Part shown: positions 1-11,095 of the stretch, in pieces | Numbering within the stretch: the stretch's first letter is position 1 | Layout of the letters: the number at the start of each line of letters is the position of its first letter | Source of the DNA: Tomocerus qinae | Taxonomy: Eukaryota > Arthropoda > Collembola > Entomobryomorpha > Tomoceridae | Assembly (NCBI GenBank): GCA_020055645.1 | Contig: CM034546.1 | Span: 29,326,001-29,390,000 of the forward strand | DNA length: 64,000 nt | Reading direction: 5' to 3' | The notes under the pieces: model-generated | Seen by the model: only the letters and a program-made list of their open reading frames with translations | Told to the model about the DNA's origin: nothing | The model's database searches: none | Program-made: the position numbers and the translations under genes

Positions 1-243
1 TTGTGTTTTAGTCAGCTTTATTAAAAATTAAAAGGTAATGTTTTATTAACTAATGATTTATTAAATAACTAACTCAATATTTCATAAATCTTCTAAACAG
101 GCATTTTGGTTTTATGAAGATAAAAACATATTCAATAATGTTACATTAATTAGATAAGTGAATATCGCATAAATGTGCTAATAAAATTTATGAAAATAAT
201 TTTGGCATTTTTTTGTATTATAGGACATTACCTTACCTGGAAA

Positions 244-615
244 ATGGCAGTTGCAGCACCTGGTCATGTTATAACGGACATTTATCGCCAAACAACGATG
301 GGCACGAGTTTGGAAGCCACCCTGGAGGAATTATTAAACGATGGAAAAATTCAGGGCACACTGGCCAATAAAATATTATTGCAGTTTGATCGTCATATGC
401 ATTTTGCATTGGCTCATCGGGCGAAACCGAAGCTTCTCTTCAAGGCCAGAAAATTAAACACGTACAAATATATTGACAACATTTGGACTTTCATATTGGA
501 TGATGTAGAATTCCGTGAATATCACTGCCTTCATCGAGTTGACCGTCTCAAAATTATAGCCAGCGTTGGAAAAAATAATCCAGGAGGACCATCGGGAGTG
601 GACCTTTTGGATTAG
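244..615 (+). CDS. TFIIA small (gamma) subunit-like protein
   Basis: General transcription factor TFIIA gamma subunit, which with the alpha/beta subunit stabilises TBP on the TATA box in the nucleus. The protein (123 aa from ATG 244) has the family pattern: IYRQTTMGTSLEATLEELL near the N terminus, then ILLQFDRHMHFALA (helical part), then LNTYKYIDNIWTFILDDVEF and VDRLKIIA (beta-barrel part). The usual length is about 105-110 aa; here there are about 12 extra N-terminal residues and a short Gly/Pro tail. A splice acceptor (TTTTGTATTATAG, ending 223) with a branch-like TGCTAAT about 45 nt upstream suggests a 5' UTR exon before the window. The coding part has no intron. Sequence is divergent at many usually conserved places, so it may be a paralogue or retrocopy rather than the main gene. 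Family call is strong; ortholog status is uncertain. Confidence 0.9.
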   Translation: MAVAAPGHVITDIYRQTTMGTSLEATLEELLNDGKIQGTLANKILLQFDRHMHFALAHRAKPKLLFKARKLNTYKYIDNIWTFILDDVEFREYHCLHRVDRLKIIASVGKNNPGGPSGVDLLD

Positions 616-1518
616 ATTTGATTTAACTAAGTTTTTGTGGATATCTCTGAATTGATTTTGTTTAAGTATGGCTTTAGTGAGCTCTATGCTAATACCTAGT
701 TAAAAATATTTTATACTTATTCACATTTAGCGTACTGCTTATTTATATGCTAATTATTAAATGCAGCTAACATATTATTTGTCAGATTTGGTATTCCAAA
801 TCTTAGTAAAAATATTCCATTTGTAATGACAATTTTTTCGATATTTGTTTATTTACTATAGACTAGTTTTGTGTAGTTTTGGTAAACTTGTGAATTCATG
901 GAGTAATTTTACTTGCCATTTCTATTATTTAATATTTCGTGTACGGAGTGTACTCAGAAATGACACTAGTAATCCACAATCATAGAACATTTTTTTGTAT
1001 GAGAATGAGAAAGTTAATCATTCATACAAACTTAGGGGTTTACTGATGTATGTAATAATTTATCCCTCTAATCGAACGGTTTTCTTCGGAACTTAGAATT
1101 AATAAAATTAAGATTTGCTAATAAATTTTAGGTACTTTTCGTAAAAAATTGTATTTTGTTGTATTAAAACTTGTTTTGGCATCATGACTGGCATATATAT
1201 ATTATTTTAATTCTGTTCCAGACACCTTGCCCTAATAATATTCCTTCTAGATAGAGTTAGTAATAAGCCCATGAATATGAAAAAAATATCTGGCCAAATA
1301 CCTTCTCTGGCTGCTGGAAATAATCAGTTCAGATTATATATTGCATTACAATACAATGCATTTTTGTTCCTGAAGCTGTAAACATTTCAATTTCTTCCCT
1401 GAACAATTATGCTATTTCCGTAGCTAGAACGGCTGTTGGCAGTTATATATCTACAAACTAACACCAACATGAATTCATTTTCATGAAAAACGGGCATACA
1501 TGAATACAAACGTGATTT
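616..1518. other. Intergenic, TFIIA 3' flank
   Basis: AT-rich DNA with no supported gene. It holds possible poly(A) signals (AATAAA near 1098) and no clear repeat. Ends at the TA target dinucleotide of the foldback element. Confidence 0.6.
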
Positions 1519-1520
1519 TA

Positions 1521-3815
1521 TTACCCTCTCACAAAGAGAATGGCCTGCATGCATTTTCGATTAATGTCCAGTGTGCGAAACAACATCCACTACCCCCTCT
1601 ACAAATATGAGAGTTTTCGTTCACACTGTACAGTTCCCATTCAAACTCGTAGACAAAAGAAATTTTCCGAGTCGAGGAAGGCTGACATTATAGGTGATAG
1701 TGGCCAGTGGTAGAAACTGGCACGAACTGAACGGGCAGACAGAAACAGTCCAAAATGGAAGATAATGTCCGCACACTTACAATTTCAGCATTTGTGTCGT
1801 TCTTTTGACATGAGGACGTGTCAAAGGGCAAGTACGACAGGCTAATACACTCAACGCCTCCTATAATAACACCAAGGGCAGTCTCCGCCAATGATGTAAT
1901 GATATAAATTATAAAATTTCGTGTATTGTATTTATTAATTCCGTACTAAATGATATACCAAATTAAATGTTAACAAAAAATATTAGGGACCGTCCATAAA
2001 TAATGTAGGTTTCAAAAATGACGTTTTCTCTTTATGATTGTGTACCAATGAACTATGAATACATAAAAATGTGAGCGAATCGTTTCAATCCAATAAAACG
2101 ATCTAGTAAGAGTCCAGAATAGTAGTAACGCTATTCCTTATACTAGCTTTACTACTATTATGGGCTCTTACTAAATCATTGTATTGGGTTGAAACGATTC
2201 GCTTACAAATTATAAAAAACTACTAAGATTTTAAAAATTATGCTAGGGGTCGTTCATAAATGTGTTTTCCATAAATTACGCTATCATCACTAAACGATTT
2301 AAACTTAAAAATCAACAAATCGTACCTGGGGTTGTTCATAAACGGTGTATTTGTCAGAAGTAATGTAAATCTTTATCAAACGATGTAAAATAAGAAAAAT
2401 TAGCAATAATGATGCTTGATGATGTATGGAAATTACGTAAATATAAATTATTTGTGCATTTTTGCTATAGTTTTTAAAATAAGCAACCAACCTTAGTGAT
2501 GAACTACAAATCAATAAATTGTAATAGGGGTTATTCATAAATGATGTATTTGTCAGAAATTATGCAAATCTCTTGGCTATCAGAGGAAAATTTTGATGCC
2601 CCATACGAACGCATGAGGAATGCCAACACCAACGATTAATATCATCCGAAATGAAGGGATACAGCTGTTACAACTACTTCAAATAATGTCACCAGATAGA
2701 ATCAAAACTGACTGTGATTAGTGGAATTGTTTTTCGATTAGCCAATGAAATTGAAAATTTGGTAAAGATTTACATTATTTCTGACAAATACACCGTTTAT
2801 GAACAACTCCAGGTACGATTTGTTCATTTTTAGTATATCATTATAGTTGGTGTTGACTTTAAAAATTATTGCATGAATGCAACAATAATTCATATTAACG
2901 TAATCTCCAGACAGCATCAAGCATCATTATTGCTAATTTTTCGTATTTTACATCGTTTGATAAAGATTTACATTACTTCTGACAAATACACCGTTTATGA
3001 ACAACCCCAGGTACGATTTGTTGATTTTTAAGTTTAAATCGTTTAGTGATGATAGCGTAATTTATGGAAAACACATTTATGAACGACCCCTAGCATAATT
3101 TTTAAAATCTTAGTAGTTTTTTATAATTTGTAAGCGAATCGTTTCAACCCAATACAATGATTTAGTAAGAGCCCATAATAGTAGTAAAGCTAGTATAAGG
3201 AATAGCGTTACTACTATTCTGGACTCTTACTAGATCGTTTTATTGGATTGAAACGATTCGCTCACATTTTTATGTATTCATAGTTCATTGGTACACAATC
3301 ATAAAGAGAAAACGTCATTTTTGAAACCTACATTATTTATGGACGGTCCCTAATATTTTTTGTTAACATTTAATTTGGTATATCATTTAGTACGGAATTA
3401 ATAAATACAATACACGAAATTTTATAATTTATATCATTACATCATTGGCGGAGACTGCCCTTGGTGTTATTATAGGAGGCGTTGAGTGTATTAGCCTGTC
3501 GTACTTGCCCTTTGACACGTCCTCATGTCAAAAGAACGACACAAATGCTGAAATTGTAAGTGTGCGGACATTATCTTCCATTTTGGACTGTTTCTGTCTG
3601 CCCGTTCAGTTCGTGCCAGTTTCTACCACTGGCCACTATCACCTATAATGTCAGCCTTCCTCGACTCGGAAAATTTCTTTTGTCTACGAGTTTGAATGGG
3701 AACTGTACAGTGTGAACGAAAACTCTCATATTTGTAGAGGGGGTAGTGGATGTTGTTTCGCACACTGGACATTAATCGAAAATGCATGCAGGCCATTCTC
3801 TTTGTGAGAGGGTAA
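1521..3815. mobile_element. 2.3-kb foldback DNA transposon, TA target site
   Basis: Large inverted repeat. The outer sequence beginning TTACCCTCTCACAAAGAGAA at 1521 is matched by its reverse complement ending at 3815, and the flanking dinucleotides at 1519-1520 and 3816-3817 are both TA. This fits a Tc1/mariner-type TA duplication. The arms are visually near-identical over about 1 kb, including mirrored copies of a short open frame (1688-1891 and 3445-3648) that is not a gene. Inside the arms a motif close to GGGGTCGTTCATAAATG recurs (about 1985, 2246, 2331, 2525 and mirrored), suggesting nested smaller foldbacks. A second hairpin about 2104-2170 lies within each arm. The unpaired centre is about 2580-2760. 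No transposase was seen. It sits 260 bp upstream of the zinc-finger gene start. Superfamily assignment is tentative. Confidence 0.8.
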
Positions 3816-4077
3816 TACACATTGCGGTCCACTACTCGAATTTTGTCTCACTTTATTCTGTTAAAGAAAAGGAAAATGAGATCCAGGCCCAACTTATCAC
3901 TTCATCCTTTTCCGCGGCTAATTCAATTCAAACTTGTGTTGAAATGAAAACAATCATGCTTTTCTTCTCCTCTCAGTCTTCTCACTGTCTGCTCTGCGTT
4001 GTATTTTATTGAAAAATAGTTGTTTTTGAAGTTTTTGAGTTTTGCATTGGTAAAATCACGTTTCACCTACCGTTGTC

Positions 4078-7000
4078 ATGAATTTTGCATTTTCAGACGA
4101 CTTTTTAGGACTTTTCACACGTCGGGGACCGCAAGAAGTCAGAAAAAATAATGTTCCAAAAGGTACACGTTACACGTAACGTAATTTACTAATTACCTAG
4201 CGAATTACTAATTACCATAATTGACAATAAACTAAAACTGATGGAAAAGTTTATAACATTGATTTAGTTCATAATATATACATTATTTTTTGTAAGTCAA
4301 CAGATATTTGGAATATTCAATCGTTGATGGTTGAAAAACGGTTGAAATATGCTACCTGCATTTTTCTCGTAACTGTTTTTGCAATTTTTTAAATAAGATG
4401 TTGTTAGTTTGCCTCACCCTATTCATCTTTATCTATGATAACTTACTTATTTTGATATTTTTTACATTACAGAAGCCAATGTTAAACGGCAGAGTAGAAA
4501 AGATAAGAAAAAGAATTCCGTTGAAGAAGAAAACAATGCTGATGCATTTGAAAAAAGAGAGACCGTTTCAGAAAAGTGTGTAGAAAACATTGAAAGTATT
4601 CCTTCGATAAAATGTCTACAATCTACTGAAAAGAAGACGCCAGAAGAGTACGGCGTAAAATCGAAGAAACTTTCAGAAGCTGCTAAACTTCCGGTACAAT
4701 CTAAAAATACAAGTGACAATATTGCCTTAGACGAAGTCTCTTCAAGTTCGAAATCTCCAGAATCTATTAAACAGTCTGTAAGCTCTACCCAACCAAGTCT
4801 TAAGACTGAACAAACTGAAATACAAAAAACTAATGTGGAGCTCCAATCGCATCCGTGTAATGATTCTATTACTCTTAATCAACTTCCAACTCATTGCCAA
4901 CAATCCGGATGCACTGATAGTCTAGCTGAAAACGATAATTGCTTAGTAAGTAAAGACAAAGAAGAAACGCCAAAAAAGTTTTTCGATTTAAAAACGGTAT
5001 TTACAGAACAAGATGCCAACATTTCAACCGAAAATAGTCAACCTTTAACTGAAAATGTCCCTCTTTCTATTGAAAACAACGCTTGTTTGAATGAAAACGT
5101 CATTTCAGCTAAAACAGTCACTCCTGCAACTGGCAATGATTCTGTAACTACTGTAGCAAATAGTTTCCAAACCCCTGACATTAGTTTTACAATCAGTACT
5201 TTAAAAATAGAGAATGGTGATCACGAAAGTTTATCTACAAGTAACCTTAAAATTACTGCAACCAAGAAGCAAAATGCAAGTAGTTCAGTAGTACTGCCTC
5301 AGAAACCTGTTCAAAGGAAATATCAATGTTCGTATTGCAATAAATTGTTTCCATTCCCTAGCAAATTAAAAGCGCATGAACGTGCTCACACAGACGAGAA
5401 TCCCTTTCAGTGCAGATTTTGTGATAAAACTTTTCTTGGCAAAAGTAATTTAAATAGTCATGAAAGAAGTCACTCAGATAAAAAGACTTGTGATAAAAAA
5501 CAGAAATTATCAGACCCGTGTAGTAAACAACATCCAAATAATGTAGTCAAAAAAGGAAAACAAGACGCCCCTGTTGGAGAAGTCATTTCAAAGGAACATG
5601 TGAAGAAAATTGACAATTTTCCTGCGATAAAATGGGAACCATCTGCTGAAAACGAGAAGCCTGTCTTAAACTCTAAGAAACTTTCAGAAGCTACGAAACT
5701 TCCGACAGAGTCTAAATCTGCAAGTAGAGATCAGAACATCGCAAAAGACAAATTTACTGAATTTACTCCCAGCCCAGATTCTCAGGGATTAGTGAAGCAG
5801 GCTAGAAATTCAACAAAGCAAAATATTTCTATCGAACAACGTGAAATACTGAAAACAGAAACTCAGGTGGAGCCCAATTCATTTCCGTGTTTGTCATGTG
5901 GAACTTCTATTAGTCCAAATCCACATACACATCAGAATGAAATTCAAACCGTGGAATCTTTTTGCTGGGACTGCCAACAGTCAGCAGAAAGTCTAACCTG
6001 TCCTGTCATTAATGAAGGTGAAACATCAAATCAATTTTTCGATTTAAAAAATGTATTTTTAGATGAGAATCCTTCCAATTCCATTCCAACTCTAACTGAC
6101 AATGATGCAGTCTTAATAGGAAATATTGAGTTTGAAATTAATAATGGCTATCTTTCAACCAAAAATAACCTAATTTCAACTGAAAATGACCAACTTTCAA
6201 CTGAAAATGACCAGCTTTCGGCTGAAAATGATCAGCATTCGGCTGAAAATGACCAACTTTCAACTGAAAATGACCAGCTTTCAACTGAAAATGACCAGCT
6301 TTCGGCTAAAAAAGACCAGCCTTCGGCTGAAAATGACGCTGCTAAATATGGTTCTCGATCAAATGAAAATGATGCCATTTCAAGTGAAACAGACATTCCT
6401 TCAACTGCTAAGGATTTTAAAATTACTTCGGTCAATAATTTTCAATTCAAAGAAAAGAATTTTAAAATTACTTCGGCCAATAATTTTCAAATCAAAGAAA
6501 AGGATTTTAAAATTACTTCGGCCAATAATTTTCAAATCAAAGAAAAGGATTTTAAAATTACTTCGGCCAATAATTTTCAAATCAAAGAAAAGGATTTTAA
6601 ATTTATTACGAGTGATGTAGACTGCAATGAAGAAAATTTTGCTGAAAGTGGCAGGAAAATTTACCCAACTGAGAAGCCTCTTGAAGAGAAGAATCTTGGG
6701 ACAAGTTCTACAGTGACGGCTAAAAGCCAAGCAAAACATAAATGTTCGTACTGCAATAAATTGTTTTCACATCGTAGTAAACTGCAAGAACACTCTTGTA
6801 CTCATAAAGAAGGAAGACCCTTTCAGTGCAGATTTTGTAAGAAATCATTTAAATATCAATCTTCATTAGCTAAACATGAAATAACTCATGCTGGGAAAAA
6901 GGCAGTAACTTCTGATATACGCGGAAATTCTAATAAAACTCAGCGTGGCACGTTGCTACTGCATTCGAAGACAGCTAATAACTACCCCTCAAAATCTTTT

Positions 7001-8881
7001 ACGTGTCAATTTTGTGAAAAGTCATTTCCTGCAAAATGGCATTTGGAAAATCATACAAGAACTCACACGGGAGAAAAGCCGTTTGAGTGTGAAATTTGTG
7101 GAAAATCATTTACCAGGAATAGAATTTTGAAGATCCATAAAAATAAGGTACATACTTCCAGTTCTGTGGTGAAGTTTACCCCTGAAAATAATGCTAAAAT
7201 TAATTTTTCGAAAATAAATAACAAAAGTTTACCCAAACAAAATTTTAACACTCTCGAAAAACAAGTAACTAAAATTTCCCCAGAAAAAAAGCGCGTCAAC
7301 AACAAGAAATGTGAAATTTCAATTAATAAAGCTCTATCGTGTCCAGTTTGTTTTACGCAGTTCAACCGTTCTTGGCATTTGAAGGTTCATATGCTAAGTC
7401 ATTCTGATAAACAACCTAATGTGAATACTTCAGCAACACCGCCGAAGGAACCTGTGAAAAGGAAACATCAATGTTTGTTTTGCAATAAATCATTTGCAAA
7501 AAATAGTCAACTAAAAATTCACGAACATACTCACACAGGAGAGAAGCCTTATGGATGCAGATATTGCGAGAAATCATTTTCACAAAAACAAGTGCTGGTT
7601 AAACATGAAAGAACTCATACGGGGGAGAAACCTTTCGTCTGTGATATATGCGGAAAATCGTTTACTCAGAGCGGTTCTTTACGAGCACATTCCAAGATTA
7701 TTCATGAGCAGATGTACGATTGCTCAACTTGTGGCAAGGAATTTGTATCGCCTGATTTATTGAAGGACCATCAAAAAGAACATTATAACAATAATCAAGC
7801 AAAATATCATTGTTCCTACTGCAATAAGTCATTTCCGAATTTAAGCCGTCTGAAAATCCATCAACTGTCTCATACTGGGGAGAAACCTTTCGCCTGTAAT
7901 ATTTGTGGGTTAAGAGTTGGCACAAAAAGTAGTCTAAACCGTCACTTGTTAGCCAAACACAATAAAAAAATTAATGATGCCGATGGGTTAGAAATTTCCT
8001 CAGATGAAGAAGGTTCTCTAAATGATGCCCAAAAACAAGAGAAAAGTAAACAAATTTGTAATTCTGGAAGTAAAAATGACGAAGCAGTCAGTCTGAATTG
8101 TTCAATACCTCCCCGGAAATCAGAGTCTCGTAAGAAAAACGCTTCAACAGTAGTGATCTATCGAAAAAAGTATAACTTATGGATTGAAAACGATGTAAAA
8201 CAATATCAGTGTATTTCTTGCAAACAAGAGTTCCAAGATGTTACTGTCCTACAAGATCATGATTGTGGGTACTCCAAAACATTTCGATGTTCACTTTGTA
8301 GCAAGTCATTTGCTGCGAAATGTCATTTAGAAAGTCATATAAGGGTACACACGGGAGAAAAACCGTTTAAATGTGAAACGTGTGGAAAATCATATTCGGA
8401 AAGGTGCACATTGTTGGTGCATGAAAAAACTTCCCACGTCAGTTCTAGTTGTAATATTTGCGGGAAGGAATTTGCAACAAAATATCTGTTAAAGGAACAT
8501 GGAAGAAGTGAACACAGCGGAAATCAATTTGCTTGTAAACAATGTGGAAAAGAATTTAAAACTGTTTATCTGTTAAAACGTCATGAAAAACTTCATACTG
8601 TGGTAAATCCTTTTCAAGAAATTGGTGAGGTTACATCTCCTGCCAATGATCTTCTCCAAAATGTCTTAGCAAAGCCCGCAGAAGAAAACCCACGTGGTAA
8701 CGGTAACAAACGTAAAAAGCCATCTAAGGATAGATTAGTCAGCCCTTCAAAAGATTCTGAAAAAATATTGGATGAAAAAAATAATTCTAAAAGGAAACCT
8801 GCTAAAAGGAAATTAAAGTCTCAGCCAAAACACAAAAGTCCGAAGCATAAACTTAAAAAATATGAATACTTCAATGGCTAG
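4078..8881 (+). CDS. Large multi-C2H2 zinc-finger protein (two exons)
   Basis: Predicted exon 1 is 4078-4162 (ATG 4078, starting MNFAFSDDFLGLF), intron 4163-4472 (GT...ACATTACAG), exon 2 4473-8881. The splice joins phase 1 to phase 1 and gives about 1,497 aa. An alternative is an acceptor at TTTTCAG (4094), with exon 1 extending from further upstream. The protein has about 17 canonical C2H2 fingers and one degenerate finger, with TGEKPF-type linkers, in clusters at about 5320-5475, 6740-6895, 7000-7145, 7335-7415, 7465-7785, 7805-7960 and 8205-8605. Between clusters lie long Ser/Lys/Glu-rich disordered stretches and two in-frame tandem repeats (annotated separately). The C terminus is Lys-rich and NLS-like (about 8690-8880). 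Likely a nuclear DNA-binding regulator; target unknown. A poly(A) signal AATAAA lies near 8973. The fingers are intact, so the gene looks functional. Confidence 0.85.
6160..6345 (+). repeat. 24-bp in-frame tandem repeat (STENDQL repeats)
   Basis: About eight copies of an 8-codon unit encoding S-T/A-E-N-D-Q-L/H-S inside the zinc-finger gene. The period is a multiple of three, so copy-number change keeps the frame. The encoded segment is acidic/polar and probably disordered. Confidence 0.85.
6411..6604 (+). repeat. 45-bp in-frame tandem repeat (DFKITSANNFQIKEK)
   Basis: Four or so near-identical 45-bp units encoding DFKITSANNFQIKEK, the first slightly diverged (SVNNFQFKEKN). High identity between the inner units indicates recent expansion. 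Lies between finger clusters in the zinc-finger gene. Confidence 0.9.
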
Positions 8882-11095
8882 TAACATTTCTGCGAGAAGG
8901 TAAGCTTTCAATAATTTGTAACAACTTTTCTTCAATTATATCAAATACTGCTAGTTTTTTAGCTACTTTAAAAATAAATATTTATATGGATATAAGTTCT
9001 TTGCATCGCAGAAATATCGAACTTTTGTCAAACTCAAGTAATGCGCATTAAACACGACCAATTTATGTAATTATGTATTTATCCCCTTTCTGTGTAGTTT
9101 CTCGACCATTCCATCTATATTAGACTTTTTAGACTTTTTAATTAGGCTTGTAATAATTTCTAAAATATGATCTAAATTAATTATGCCGTATTTATGTCTA
9201 TAAATTGTTTTGAAGTTTATGGAAAGCTAATGCAATTTTTAATTCACAGAATACCATCTGACTGGAACTGCTGTGGGCCATGTTACAGATCACCAACTCA
9301 GAGAAACGATGGATGAAAAATATGAAACCCAGCTTTATGTGATATTTGCGGGGTCATCTACATACAAATCACAATTAATGTCATAATTTACTTTTTTTTG
9401 CATTTTCACAAATAAAATTTTATTAGCTACATACACATAAATGATAATAATGCATACACATATTAACCACGTACATGAACCAACAACGACAGAATTTTAA
9501 ATTTGATTAGAGTTTCCTTATACTATACACATACTAAATTAATTAATTCAATTAAAGCAAGTTGATTCTTCAAAAAAAATCTTAAACAAAAACATTGTTT
9601 ACAAATTTATGTATTAATGTATATTCAATTTATGTTCATTTTTATATTTTTGTAATATATTCAGTAATATTAACTACCTATTAGCTAATCTGATTGTTGT
9701 AGACGATAATGACATACTTATGGCTATGACACATTAATATATTTTTTGATTACACACACGTACAATTATATAATTGATAATGTAAACAAAACAAACGCAA
9801 TAACAAATTGTAACTAAAAAGTACAATTAATTATTTATGAGCTTTCATTCAACATCAAAACATTTAAATATCCTAAGTCAAATCTTATGATCGGAGTGGC
9901 TTAAATACTAAACAACACTTTACAACACTAATACAATTGTTATTACTTAGTAGATACATACTAATTTACACAATAAAGGTAAATTATAATCAGAAGCTCA
10001 AAAGGAAAACTTGTTAAAATTTTTTTGACTACATTTAAAGCAATCCACACACTTAGCTTAAAAATTATAAATATTAAAAAGAATTCCTTTATCATCAACT
10101 GGAGATTTTTGAACTTGGACATGAAAAACTGTATCTACTTTGTATTTTCGAATAAGAGTTGTTTTTTGAGATGTATTAAGAACTGTACTCGTGAGTATTT
10201 TATCGCCACCCTGTCTATAAAAATTATTTCTGTTTTTTCCACAGTTGGAATTATTTTTAAGCAATAGTAAGGGAATTAAAGTGAGATCATGTCTCCTGAT
10301 GTCTCATGTGACAGGATAAATCCTAAATTATACAAAGTAATATATTAAATTGCATGGAAGTGTGACAATGAAATATTACCGTAAGATAATGTAAATGTGA
10401 AATGATAAATCTTCAATTATACAAAGTAATATATTACATTGGAAGTGTAACAATGAAATATTACCGTAATTTGTAAGATCATGTATATGTGAAAGGAAAA
10501 ATCTTAAATTCATCAAAATAATATTACAGTCAAAGTGGAATAAGTAAAGAAATATTGTAAACAGAATTTTAAAACTGTTTTACATTCAATATATTAGCAT
10601 GGAATTGAGATAATTATATAATGCGTTAAAGGAACATAAATCTGTTTATAACAGAAAATATATTGATATAGTATTTCTCTGTATCGAACTGTTTGAAACC
10701 AAGTTAATAAATATTATGACTCCTTTATATTATGTATCCCTGGGATCTAATTGTAGAAATACATTATCATTGACTTTGCACAGGTTATTTCAGTCTTAAC
10801 AGTTTTTAGGAGTGGCTTTATATATCGTTTGATATATTCATGTAAATAGTATATCTGTAATAATCTTTACAGTTAAGCAATTGCTACTATTGGGAGACTA
10901 CTTGTATTTTATGTGTTTTAAGACGTAAAATAATGACCCAGTTTTGTCCGCTTACCAATTCGGTGAATGAGTAAATAATAATATAAACATTTAGTATTAA
11001 CACCTATTAACATTGATCTAGTTTTAAATTCTATCTACATAAGTCTAGGACTTTTCTACTTCTCTTCTACTCCAAAAAATATCCCGAAGATTTTT
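8882..11095. other. Intergenic, AT-rich, with a short tandem duplication
   Basis: No gene supported. A degenerate direct duplication, period about 89-95 bp, occupies about 10310-10520 (shared TATACAAAGTAATATATTA and CAATGAAATATTACCGTAA). The rest is unremarkable AT-rich DNA between convergent genes. Confidence 0.6.

Noticed and set aside
1688-3648. Identical 67-codon frames in the two arms at 1688-1891 and 3445-3648
   Set aside because: Identity follows from the foldback structure; no known domain.
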